A stretch of DNA of 64,000 nucleotides, taken from the NCBI GenBank assembly GCA_017743475.1, contig JAGHYV010000003.1, positions 26,704-90,703 on the forward strand, read 5' to 3'. The notes below the pieces were generated by a model that did not search any database, was not told the DNA's origin, and worked only from the letters and a program-made list of their open reading frames with translations. The position numbers were made by a program, and so were the translations under genes. This DNA is from Roseiflexus sp. Lineage in GTDB: Bacteria > Chloroflexota > Chloroflexia > Chloroflexales > Roseiflexaceae. Position 1 is the first letter of the stretch, and each line of letters opens with the position of its first letter. Positions 26,582 to 35,665 of this stretch are shown piece by piece.

Positions 26582-29500
26582 GTGCGTTTTCTGCGACAGG
26601 TCGGTTTGATCTGGACTACCGCCCTGCTGGTCGTTGTTCTGGCGTCTCTGGCGCTGCCTGGAGCGCGCTTTCTTATTCTCCCCTCGCTCTCCGACACGCC
26701 CATGGTTGTGGCGGTCTCGCCGCCTGATGGGGCGCGCGATGTTTCGCCGCGTGCAGCGTTGACCATTCAATTCAACACTCCGATGAACCCGCCCAGCGTC
26801 GAACGCGCGTTGCGCATCGAACCCGAAAGCGACGTTGTCTATGACTGGGATGATTCGCGCACAACTCTGACCGTCACACCGACGAAGGCGCTCCAGGCAG
26901 GTGTACGTTATCAGGTCAGCATTGATGACTCGGCGCTGAGTCGGTTCTTCCGCCCGCTGGATGAACCGTTCGTTTTCACATTCGAAACAGCGCCGCCGCC
27001 AGCGGTGACTTCCCTGTGGCCCCGTGACGGCAGCGTTGGGGTTTCTGTCGATACGCTCATCAGTGTACGGTTCAGCCAAGCCATTGTTCCTCCTGACCGG
27101 CTTGCCGTTCCTGAATTGTTACCTGCGTTCCGCACCGATCCGCCGGTTGCCGGAAGTGTTGTCTGGATCGATCCCGCCACGCTTCTCTTTCGCCCGGATC
27201 AACCGCTTCGTCCCGGTGTTCGTTATACCTGCTCGCTATCGCCTAATCTGACCGATCAGAGCGGTACGCCGCTCGGTCGCGTCTATTCCTGGTCGTTCAC
27301 CACGCTGGCGCCAACCGTGCTCAATGTGTCGCCGGCGCCTAATGCGCGTCAGGTCGCGCTCCGCGAGCCGCTGCGCATCGTTTTCTCGCAGCCGGTTGAT
27401 CGGCAGGCGCTCGAAGGGGCGCTGTCGGTGTCGCCGCCGATGCCCGGCACTCTTGATGACGCCGTTTTGTCCGACGGAACGCAGGTTGTCACGTACACCC
27501 CGACTGCTGAATGGCAGGCTGGCGTTGTGTATACGATTGCCCTTCCAGAAAAGACGGCGCACGGAAGTCCACTCCTGGTAAAGCCGTTTCGATGGAGTTT
27601 TATGACGGCGCCAAAGCCAGCGCTGATTGGACGGTTCCCCGGTGAAGGGCAACTGCTTCCGCCAGGAGGCAGTGTGCGGTTGATCTTCAGCACCCCAATC
27701 GATGCTGGCGCCCTGCGCGACAATCTGCGCGTCGAACCGCCAGTTGCAAATCTGCGGGTCGCCACGAACGACGGTGAAGCGCGCATTGATGCGCAACTTC
27801 AGGCTGCCACCCTGTATACGATAACAATACCGGCTTCGCTTTCAGATCGCGCCGGTGTTACGCTGGGGCGTGACTATCAGGTTCGCTTTTTTACCGCACC
27901 GGCTGCGCCATCGCTCACGCTGCCGGAAGCGAAAGGTCGCGTTATACGGTCGCTCCCTGATCGAGCGATTGACCTGCTGACGCGGCGGACGAACCTCTCG
28001 GAATTGCGGTTGACACTCTATCCGCTCGATGAGGCGACGTTGTTGCGTGCGTTGAGTTTCAGCGATGCTGAGTGGACAGTGTTCGATCCGGCACGCTATG
28101 GTCTGTCACCCTTGCGTTTCTGGACGCAGCCGCTGACCGATCCGCTCAATACGGTCGTCGAAGAGCGGGTGAGGGTGACCCTCGATGATGGCGCACCGCT
28201 GCCGCCGGGTGTCTACTTCCTGCGCATACGCTCGCCTGAGCGTGCCAGCGCTGGCGTTCTCCTGGTGGTGTCGCGCGTCGCGCTCTCCTTTCAGGTCGTC
28301 GGGCAGCGCGCCATCGTGTGGGTGACGGACATTGCCAGTACATCGGTCATTTCCGATACGCCGCTGGCGCTCTACCGACAGGGAACGCTGGTTGCTGTCG
28401 GGCGCAGTGATGAGCGTGGGGTGTGGGAAGCCGATCTGTCTGGCATCAATCCGCGCGATCTGGTCGTCGTTCTCAACCTTCTGCCCGCCTTCGCCACGCT
28501 GGAAGCGCCAGCGCAGCCGGCGCCTGCACCACGCCTGCGGATCATCCTGGCGACTGATCGATCCGTCTACTCTCCGGGCGAATCGGTGGCGATTCGTGGC
28601 TTTGTCCGCCAGGAGGGATCACAGACATTCGAGATTCCTGATCCTGGACAGTCGCTGGACCTCAACATCCATGGTCCGTCCGGTTTCCGCCTGCGGAAGC
28701 GGATTGTTCCCGATGCCTCAGGAATGATCGACACGACACTAACGCTTCCCGCCAATGCGCCGTCTGGCGTCTATCGTCTCTTCACTCCTCACGATGAGCG
28801 TGTGGCGCTCCAATTTGACGTGCATCCGCCTTTGTCGCCATTGCGCGCATCAATCACACGCGTAACGCGGGATCAGGTCGTCGTCTCTGTCCATACACCG
28901 GAAGATCTTCCGGTTGCAGGCGCAACGATCACCTGGACGATTGATCCAGAACCGATACCGCCGCCGGTCATGGAAGACTTTGTGTTCGGCAGACTGGAAA
29001 CGCCGCTCACATCTCTATCGGGTGTCGGCGTCACCGATGAGCAGGGTATGCTGACACTCCCACTCCCTTTAGACTGGTATCATATTCGCTTCCAGGCGCA
29101 GATTGTCGAAGCTGGCGGACTAACGGCGACGCTTGATCGAACGATCCGCACAGCGCCTGTACCGGCGGTCGGTCTACGGGCTGCAACATCGCTCGTAGGC
29201 GCAGGAGGTCAGACAAGCGTTGAGTTGGTGACCCTGGCGGGCGATCAACCGCTTGCTGCGCAGCGTGTACAGATCGATGCAGTGCGGCTCGACGGCGATG
29301 CTGCTGGCGATATGGGCGTGTCGCCATCCGATCAGCAAATCCTGAGTCGTGTGATCATCACCGATAACGATGGACGGGCGACATTCACTGTGTCGCTCCC
29401 CGCACCGGGGGTATACCGGATTCGCGCAGCGCTGGTCGGCGGCGGTCTGGCGTCTCCGCCGACCGATATTGTTCTACGTGCGTATCAGCCCGGTTTTACT

Positions 29501-31825
29501 GCCTGGAACGAACCTCACACCAGCGCCTCGTTGATTGCTGATCGTGCACGGTATCAACCTGGCGATACGGCGTTGCTTTTGCCGCTGGCGCCGATCCCGG
29601 AAGGTCTGGCATTGCTGACGGTTCAGCGGGCGTCGGGGGATGTTGTGACTGAACTTCGTACTGTGCGTAGTGGCGTACCGCTGACGCTCACGTTGACCTC
29701 TGCCGATGCGCCGGTTGTCCGGGTTATGTTGACGTCTGGGGTGCAGTCGCCAGCGTATCGTCGTTTGCAGTTGGACGTGCCGGTGACTGCGATCACTCCA
29801 TCGCTCCTGGCGACGGCGACGACTGATGCACAGACGTATGATCCGGGAGCGACCGCAGCGCTGACGATCACCGTTATGGATGCGCGTGGCGCTCTGGTGT
29901 CCGCCGATGTGCTGGTGCGAATTGCGGCAGGCGATGATGATCGGCAGGAACCCGTCGTCTGGCGCACCGGGCGAACGGATAGTAGTGGTGTGATCCGCTT
30001 CGACATATCGCTGCCCCAGACCCCAGGTTCACGCGAGGTGCAGGTATGGGTTGCGAGTGAACGTGGCTTTGGTGTAACCGGAGCTGCGTTGCAGGTAAGG
30101 CAACCGATTGTTGCGCAGATAGTTGCACCACAGTTTGCACGCGCCGGGGATCGGTTCGTTGTCGGCGTGCGTCTCACCACGCAAGAGGATGTCCCGCGCC
30201 AGGCGCGCATTAAGATGCAGATGCCAGACGGAACCTCCGTTGTGCAGACAACCACAGTTCCCACAGAAGGCGCTGCATTAGCGACGTTCACGGTGCAGGC
30301 GCCGTCCGGCGCTACCCTGGAGGTGCAGGCGACTGTTGAGACCGATAACGCTTTCAGTGAGACACTGCGCACTGATCTGTCTGTTTTGCCGCCTGCGACG
30401 AGGGTTCTCAGTACAGGCAGCGCGCTTGTGACTGACCGGTTCGAGGTGGCGATACCGGCGCCCCAGGCAACGTGGGGATGGCTGGATATTCTCGTGGCGC
30501 CTTCTTTGGAAGCGCTGGCGCTTGAACGGGCACGCATACTTGCCGTATCGACGAATCGCCGCGCGCTCGACGATGTAGCAATCATCCTGATGGCAGCATC
30601 ACTGGCGGATGCTCGCCAGGAAACACAGATGGTGGTTGATCATCTGGTGGAATTGCAGGCAGCCGATGGAGGATGGATGTGGAAGCGGCAGGGATCTTCG
30701 AGTCCGGTCGTTATCGCAGCAGCGCTTGAGGCGCTCGCCAGGGCGAAGGAGTCTGGTTTTGCCGTTCCGGATACGACGCTGGAACGCGCAATCGACCTGG
30801 CATCCCGACTGACGAATGATCCCGTCCTTTCGCTCGAAAAGCGCATCTGCCTGAGTTATGCGCTGACGCAGCTTGACGCCCCTGTCCCGCGCGAATGGGA
30901 TGAACATGCTTTGAATGTGTCCGGGCTGGCGTGTCGCCTGTTGATGCTGCCACCGGATCGGGCACGCATCGACCCTGCGCTTCCCCGTCTGATCAGTCTG
31001 GCGCAACGCACACAGACGGAAGCGTGGTGGACGGCGCCAGATGGCGGCGCATTCCCGCACGATGATGTTGCAACAACTGCCATCGCAGCGCGTGCAGTTC
31101 ACCATGCATCACCACGGCATCCGCTGACTGCTGATGCCGCGCGCTGGCTGATCAGCCGTATGACGCCAGCAGGATGGGGTGACGCATATACAACAGCGCG
31201 CGTGGTACAGGCGTTGCGCACGATTGCGCCTGCCAGAGCACCGGCGACCGTTGCGATGACGCTCAACGGTGCGCCTGTCGTATCGCCTGCCGCGCCTGAC
31301 GCTGTGTTACGAATCGTTCCCATTCCTCTCAGCGATCTGCGCTCGGTCAACACGCTCGTTGTGACCAGCGATGGCAACCCGGCGCTCGTTGCCTGGCAGG
31401 TGACCTCTGCGGATCCTGCGGCGCTTCCTGCGGAAGGCGTCGGTCTGATCCGCGAGTTTCTCGATCCGCAAACCGGCATTCCGCTGGATCCGGCGCGTCT
31501 CCGGGTTGGACAACTGATCAAAGTACGACTGACCTGTGTTGCTCACGCCGAGCGACATTTTGTGACGCTGCGCGATGCGTTCCCCGCTGGATTCGTGCCG
31601 GTCGATGCTGGATCGAGTCCAGTGTTTCGTCAAATCGATCTGTTTTCAGACCGGATCGAACTTGCTGTCGAGGCGCTTGCACCCGGCATCTACCGGTACA
31701 CCTACCTGGTACGTGCGGTAACGCCGGGATCGTATGCTGTTCCGCCACCGGAACTGATCCTGCCCGGCGATCGCGCGCTGACCGGAACTGCCACAACGAC
31801 AGTCGTGCAAATTGTGGCGCCGTAG
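26582..31825 (+). CDS. alpha-2-macroglobulin-like protein with SbsA-type Ig domains
   Basis: About 1747 aa, exported (signal or anchor helix residues about 8-30). Domain order: four SbsA/Big_5 Ig-like domains (about 42-445; repeated phrases such as PPDGARDVSPRAALTIQFNTPM, SPAPNARQVALREPLRIVFSQPVD), a middle segment, MG2-type domain (ILATDRSVYSPGESV, about 655), further MG domains, the A2M segment (PGSREVQVWVASERGFGV, about 1145), an alpha-alpha toroid (about 1305-1560) and a C-terminal MG10 domain (PGIYRYTYLVRAVTPGSYAVPPPEL). The thioester CxEQ motif is not seen at the start of the toroid, so it is the thioester-less (YfaS-like) type. GAGGAG precedes GTG 26582; GTG 26576 is an alternative start. 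Confidence 0.88.
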   Translation: MRFLRQVGLIWTTALLVVVLASLALPGARFLILPSLSDTPMVVAVSPPDGARDVSPRAALTIQFNTPMNPPSVERALRIEPESDVVYDWDDSRTTLTVTPTKALQAGVRYQVSIDDSALSRFFRPLDEPFVFTFETAPPPAVTSLWPRDGSVGVSVDTLISVRFSQAIVPPDRLAVPELLPAFRTDPPVAGSVVWIDPATLLFRPDQPLRPGVRYTCSLSPNLTDQSGTPLGRVYSWSFTTLAPTVLNVSPAPNARQVALREPLRIVFSQPVDRQALEGALSVSPPMPGTLDDAVLSDGTQVVTYTPTAEWQAGVVYTIALPEKTAHGSPLLVKPFRWSFMTAPKPALIGRFPGEGQLLPPGGSVRLIFSTPIDAGALRDNLRVEPPVANLRVATNDGEARIDAQLQAATLYTITIPASLSDRAGVTLGRDYQVRFFTAPAAPSLTLPEAKGRVIRSLPDRAIDLLTRRTNLSELRLTLYPLDEATLLRALSFSDAEWTVFDPARYGLSPLRFWTQPLTDPLNTVVEERVRVTLDDGAPLPPGVYFLRIRSPERASAGVLLVVSRVALSFQVVGQRAIVWVTDIASTSVISDTPLALYRQGTLVAVGRSDERGVWEADLSGINPRDLVVVLNLLPAFATLEAPAQPAPAPRLRIILATDRSVYSPGESVAIRGFVRQEGSQTFEIPDPGQSLDLNIHGPSGFRLRKRIVPDASGMIDTTLTLPANAPSGVYRLFTPHDERVALQFDVHPPLSPLRASITRVTRDQVVVSVHTPEDLPVAGATITWTIDPEPIPPPVMEDFVFGRLETPLTSLSGVGVTDEQGMLTLPLPLDWYHIRFQAQIVEAGGLTATLDRTIRTAPVPAVGLRAATSLVGAGGQTSVELVTLAGDQPLAAQRVQIDAVRLDGDAAGDMGVSPSDQQILSRVIITDNDGRATFTVSLPAPGVYRIRAALVGGGLASPPTDIVLRAYQPGFTAWNEPHTSASLIADRARYQPGDTALLLPLAPIPEGLALLTVQRASGDVVTELRTVRSGVPLTLTLTSADAPVVRVMLTSGVQSPAYRRLQLDVPVTAITPSLLATATTDAQTYDPGATAALTITVMDARGALVSADVLVRIAAGDDDRQEPVVWRTGRTDSSGVIRFDISLPQTPGSREVQVWVASERGFGVTGAALQVRQPIVAQIVAPQFARAGDRFVVGVRLTTQEDVPRQARIKMQMPDGTSVVQTTTVPTEGAALATFTVQAPSGATLEVQATVETDNAFSETLRTDLSVLPPATRVLSTGSALVTDRFEVAIPAPQATWGWLDILVAPSLEALALERARILAVSTNRRALDDVAIILMAASLADARQETQMVVDHLVELQAADGGWMWKRQGSSSPVVIAAALEALARAKESGFAVPDTTLERAIDLASRLTNDPVLSLEKRICLSYALTQLDAPVPREWDEHALNVSGLACRLLMLPPDRARIDPALPRLISLAQRTQTEAWWTAPDGGAFPHDDVATTAIAARAVHHASPRHPLTADAARWLISRMTPAGWGDAYTTARVVQALRTIAPARAPATVAMTLNGAPVVSPAAPDAVLRIVPIPLSDLRSVNTLVVTSDGNPALVAWQVTSADPAALPAEGVGLIREFLDPQTGIPLDPARLRVGQLIKVRLTCVAHAERHFVTLRDAFPAGFVPVDAGSSPVFRQIDLFSDRIELAVEALAPGIYRYTYLVRAVTPGSYAVPPPELILPGDRALTGTATTTVVQIVAP

Positions 31826-31851
31826 CGGACACGTCTCCCTGTTTCCGTGAA

Positions 31852-31860
31852 TGGTATAAT
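31852..31860 (+). promoter_or_regulatory. extended -10 immediately before glycoside hydrolase
   Basis: TGGTATAAT ends 9 bp before the ATG at 31870. Transcription would begin about 2-4 nt before the start codon, so the mRNA would be leaderless. No -35 box and no ribosome-binding site are seen. Confidence 0.65.
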
Positions 31861-31869
31861 TGGCGCGTT

Positions 31870-33678
31870 ATGTGCTCAACATCACTGTTTCGTATTGGTC
31901 ATATCCTGCCGATTCTTGTCATCGTCGCACTGATCGTGCCTGCGGTCGCGCCGCCGCCTGAGTCTTCGCTCGCAGTCGCGGAGGCGCCGCGCCTGATGTC
32001 GAACGACTCTCCCTTCGGGATCAACTCGCATCTGGCAACCCGCTACTGGGATCCCGCCTCGATGTCCATCCCGGCAGATGTCGTGGCACGTTTGGGGGTC
32101 GGTTGGGCGCGCGAAGATGTCCACTGGTTTCGCATTCAGCCAACGCCCGATGCACCCTATGACTGGACGTACACCGATGAAGCGGTACGCGCACTCAGTC
32201 GGCGTGGCGTGAATATTCTTGGCGTCATCGGGCATCCGCCCGGCTGGGCGACACCATTCCCCGGTGATGTGCCGCACGGCGTTTCGTTCTACGCTCCCGA
32301 TCCGCAACGGTTTGCCGCCTTCGCTGCCGCCGTCGCGCAACGGTACCGCAACTACATCTCTCACTGGGAGATCTGGAACGAGCCGGATAATCCGCTCTTC
32401 TGGAAACCTGCCCCCGATCCCGCAGCGTACGCAACACTCCTACGTCTGTCGGCTGCTGCAATCCGATCGGTCAATCCGCAGGCGACCATCCTGATCGGCG
32501 GGGTGTACTCGTTCGAGCCATCATTTTTGCGTCAGGTAGCGGAAGCTGGCGCCTGGTCGAGTTTTGATATCCTCGCCATTCATCCCTATGTCAGCCCAAG
32601 CGCGCCTGAGATTGGGAACCTGATTGCCGGTGTTGAAGCGGCGCGCGCTGTCGCCGAACGGTACGGCGCGCGTCCGATCTGGGTCACCGAGATCGGATGG
32701 TCGAGCGGGCGCGGCGACCGCGATCCTGTCGGACTGGTCGACGAGCAGGATCAGGCGAACTTTCTGGTGCGGGCAACCCTGCTCCTCTGGCGTGCCGGGG
32801 TCGAAAAAATCTTCTGGTACACCCTCAAGGATGATCCAGGCAACCCCTATGGACTGGTCGATTTCGGATCTGGCTACTTCGACTACAGCCGCCTGAAGCC
32901 GTCGTTTACGGCATACCGGGTCATGACGGAATATCTCGCCGGTGCAGAACTGGTGGTGGTACGCGACCTGTTCGACCGATCATCGGTGATCGATTTCGAG
33001 AACTTTGGTTCCTGGCGACGCGGCGATCAAACCTATGGCGACTTCGCGCCGACCGGCGAACGAGTGCGCAGCGGGCGCGGCGCTGCACAACTCCGCTATT
33101 TCTTCCCGTCCCGCGCAAATGAGTACGTCGTTTTCCGGCGCGAACGTCCCATACCTGTTCCTGATGGCACATATGCGTTGGGTGTATGGGTCTATGGCGA
33201 TGGCTCCGGGAACACGCTGAAAGTCTGGATCCGCGATGCTGAGGGAGAAGTGTTGCAGTTTGCCCTGGGCGCGGTCGGACCAGCCGGATGGCGCATTCTG
33301 GAAGCGCCGATCAGTGGGACTGTGCCACCCTGGGATCGGATCAGCGGCAATGGCAACGGACGGGTCGACGCTCCGGCGTGGCTCGACGCAATCGTGCTTG
33401 ATGATGCCCCTGATGTGTTCGTCGGCGGTGGAACTATCTACCTCGACGACATATTTGCCATCAGCGGACCGGAAGCCTACGATGCGCAGTTCCGGCGCGG
33501 CGACGTCGCCATCGATGTCTTATGGGCGCCTGCACCGGTACGCGCCAGCATCAGCACCAGTGCATCCACTGCCACACTGATCACGCGCGACGGCGCCACA
33601 GCGACGATTGTCGCCAGCGATGGGCGCCTGGTCATTGATCTTGGTCCGGCGCCGGTGTATGTTATTCACCGGCGCTGA
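31870..33678 (+). CDS. secreted clan-A glycoside hydrolase with C-terminal beta domain
   Basis: 602 aa. Signal peptide residues 1-38 (ends AVAEA). A TIM-barrel hydrolase follows (about 45-350): acid/base Glu171 in HWEIWNEPDN and nucleophile Glu274 in PIWVTEIGWSS give the standard clan GH-A pair; FGINSHLATRYW and GWAREDVHWFRIQP belong to barrel strands one and two. The remainder (about 370-540) is beta-rich and resembles a carbohydrate-binding jelly roll (DFENFGSWRRGDQTYG, RYFFPSRANEYVVFRR, TIYLDDIFA). It is closest in style to GH39/GH5-like enzymes; the substrate is unknown. Last gene of the envelope locus; it could trim the exported glycan. Confidence 0.85.
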   Translation: MCSTSLFRIGHILPILVIVALIVPAVAPPPESSLAVAEAPRLMSNDSPFGINSHLATRYWDPASMSIPADVVARLGVGWAREDVHWFRIQPTPDAPYDWTYTDEAVRALSRRGVNILGVIGHPPGWATPFPGDVPHGVSFYAPDPQRFAAFAAAVAQRYRNYISHWEIWNEPDNPLFWKPAPDPAAYATLLRLSAAAIRSVNPQATILIGGVYSFEPSFLRQVAEAGAWSSFDILAIHPYVSPSAPEIGNLIAGVEAARAVAERYGARPIWVTEIGWSSGRGDRDPVGLVDEQDQANFLVRATLLLWRAGVEKIFWYTLKDDPGNPYGLVDFGSGYFDYSRLKPSFTAYRVMTEYLAGAELVVVRDLFDRSSVIDFENFGSWRRGDQTYGDFAPTGERVRSGRGAAQLRYFFPSRANEYVVFRRERPIPVPDGTYALGVWVYGDGSGNTLKVWIRDAEGEVLQFALGAVGPAGWRILEAPISGTVPPWDRISGNGNGRVDAPAWLDAIVLDDAPDVFVGGGTIYLDDIFAISGPEAYDAQFRRGDVAIDVLWAPAPVRASISTSASTATLITRDGATATIVASDGRLVIDLGPAPVYVIHRR

Positions 33679-33731
33679 AGGAAGGGCGCCAGGCAGACGT
33701 CGCCGCACCTGTTCGCCTTCATTGCCCGGCG

Positions 33732-34634
33732 CTACTTCCGAAGGCGCGGATCAAGCGCATCGCGCAGGCCATCGCCGACGAACGAGAAACTGAGCATGAT
33801 CAGGGCGATCATTAGCGTAGGCAGCAACCCCATATGCCAGTAGACGCGGATATATGCTGAGGAGACACCGACCATTTTACCAAGGCTCGCAGTCGGTTCA
33901 TCGATGCCAAGACCGAGGAAACTGAGCCCCGCTTCGGTAAAAATGGCAGTCGGGATACCCAGGGTTACCGCGATAATGAGCGGGGTGAGTGCGTTGGGAA
34001 GGAGATGCCGCCAGGCTATCTGCCACGATGGAACGCCGACAGCGCGTGCGGCTTCGATAAACTCTTTTTCGCGCAAAGAAAAGAGTTGGGCGCGTGTCAA
34101 GCGACAGATGTCTACCCAGGCGATCAGAGCGATTGCCAGGATAACGTTGAACATACCGCCACCAAATATCGAAATCAGGAAAAGGGCGAACAGCAACTGT
34201 GGGATGGCAGTGAACAATTCGACAACCCGCATGACAAAGAAATCAACCCATCCCCCTATGAATCCCGCGCTTAGCCCCAGTGCAGCGCCGATGACCAGCG
34301 CAATTGCCTGCACCGATACGCCAACGATCAGTGATGTGCGAATGCCGTGGATTAACCGTTTCAGCATATCGCGCCCAACATCGTCAGTCCCCAGAATGTA
34401 CCCCGCCTCTCCAGGAAACTTGCGCGCATCGATGGGGCGGGCGAAATTAGGTTGCGGCGCCAGAACATCGGCGAACACAGCCAGAAATACCAGGAACCCT
34501 ACGATGATCAGCGCCCCCATGGCCAGTTTGTTTTTCGAGAAGCGGATGGCAGCATCGCGCCAGAGGTTGCTCGGAGGGCGGGAGATGATTGGATCGACAG
34601 CAGTGACGGCATCCTTTGTTGCAATTGCACTCAT
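33732..34634 (-). CDS. peptide ABC transporter permease, DppC-like
   Basis: 300-residue inner-membrane permease of the oligopeptide/nickel (OppC/DppC) type. N-terminal helix GALIIVGFLVFLAVFADVLAP, then the extracytoplasmic segment with GYILGTDDVGRDMLKRLIHGIRTSL, five core helices, and the EAA loop ARAVGVPSWQIAWRHLLPNALTPL that docks on the ATPase. Last gene of the three-gene transport operon; no ATP-binding subunit lies within the window, so the ATPases must be encoded elsewhere. 27 bp separates it from the DppB-like gene. Confidence 0.93.
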   Translation of the reverse strand: MSAIATKDAVTAVDPIISRPPSNLWRDAAIRFSKNKLAMGALIIVGFLVFLAVFADVLAPQPNFARPIDARKFPGEAGYILGTDDVGRDMLKRLIHGIRTSLIVGVSVQAIALVIGAALGLSAGFIGGWVDFFVMRVVELFTAIPQLLFALFLISIFGGGMFNVILAIALIAWVDICRLTRAQLFSLREKEFIEAARAVGVPSWQIAWRHLLPNALTPLIIAVTLGIPTAIFTEAGLSFLGLGIDEPTASLGKMVGVSSAYIRVYWHMGLLPTLMIALIMLSFSFVGDGLRDALDPRLRK

Positions 34635-34661
34635 AGCACTCTCTGACAGCGGTTCATGGCG

Positions 34662-35585
34662 CTATGTCAGTTTAACGCGCGGATCAATCAGGGTGTACAA
34701 CAGGTCGGTAAGCAGATAGACAATACCCCACAGGGCTGCAATCAGCAGCGTCAACGCCATAATCATTGGATAATCCCGGTCAAGGACGCTTTCGACGAAG
34801 AATTTGCCCAGGCCAGGCACGCGAAACATTGTCTCGACAAAGATCGTGCCGGTGATCAGATCGGGAACGCGCGGACCCAGCACCGTAATAATCGGAATGA
34901 GCGCATTCTTGACTGCGTGGCGCATCACGACCATCCGCTCAGCCAACCCTTTGGCACGCGCGGTACGAATATAATCCGCTGTAAAGACATCGACTAGACT
35001 GGCGCGGGTGTAGCGCATAGCGATCCCCATAGGTCCCAACCCCAGCGCAATCATCGGCATAATGATCTGACGCCAGTCTTCGCCCCATCCGCCGATCGGC
35101 AGCCATTGAAGTTCAACTGCAAATACCAGGATCAGCCAGAGCGCAATCACAAAATTGGGCACAGTGAGACCAAGGGTTGCAAGGAACGTAGCGACATAAT
35201 CGACAATCGTATTCTGACGGACAGCAGCAAGAATGCCAATCACAATGCCGCTCCCAAGCGCCACGATAACGGTAATGCCGCCGAGGGTGATGCTGATGGG
35301 CCAGGTGCGCCCAATGATCTGGGCAACAGTTTCGCTTGGGTTTGAGAACGAATAGCCAAAGTCGCCGCGTAGCGCATTTGTAATATAGTTGATGTACTGA
35401 ATATGGAGCGGTTGATCAAGACCATACTTACGGAGAATATTCGCTTTAGCTGCTGGCGGCAGCGGCATATTTGGCTCGTCGAACGGTCCTCCGGGGGTGG
35501 AATGCATGAGCAAGAACGCAACGACCGACACGAGAAAGAAGACGAATGCTAGCCCCGCCAGGCGCTTAAGGATGTAGGCAACCAT
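34662..35585 (-). CDS. peptide ABC transporter permease, DppB-like
   Basis: 307-residue permease: first helix [34 protein letters not shown] with the conserved PGGP turn, extracytoplasmic loop [15 protein letters not shown] and GDFGYSF, then five helices with EAA loop [25 protein letters not shown]. Heterodimer partner of the DppC-like protein. Start ATG 35583-35585 with GGAG upstream. Separated from the binding-protein gene by an 80-bp spacer holding a perfect 11-bp inverted repeat, which may set the ratio of binding protein to permease. Confidence 0.93.
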   Translation of the reverse strand: MVAYILKRLAGLAFVFFLVSVVAFLLMHSTPGGPFDEPNMPLPPAAKANILRKYGLDQPLHIQYINYITNALRGDFGYSFSNPSETVAQIIGRTWPISITLGGITVIVALGSGIVIGILAAVRQNTIVDYVATFLATLGLTVPNFVIALWLILVFAVELQWLPIGGWGEDWRQIIMPMIALGLGPMGIAMRYTRASLVDVFTADYIRTARAKGLAERMVVMRHAVKNALIPIITVLGPRVPDLITGTIFVETMFRVPGLGKFFVESVLDRDYPMIMALTLLIAALWGIVYLLTDLLYTLIDPRVKLT

Positions 35586-35599
35586 GATCGGCTCCGTAA

Positions 35600-35652
35600 G
35601 AGGTGAGAGGCAGGGAAAGGTTGCATAGCAATGTTCCCCGACCTCTCACCTC
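35600..35652 (-). promoter_or_regulatory. intercistronic inverted repeat
   Basis: GAGGTGAGAGG (35600-35610) and CCTCTCACCTC (35642-35652) form a perfect 11-bp stem with a 31-nt loop between the binding-protein stop and the permease start. Such structures commonly stabilise or partly terminate the upstream message. Confidence 0.6.
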
Positions 35653-35665
35653 CTTTCTGACCCGC

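Noticed and set aside
29623..30585. 320-aa minus-strand frame inside the alpha-2-macroglobulin-like gene
   Set aside because: Low-complexity Ser/Thr/Arg peptide with no fold; the plus-strand gene is coherent.
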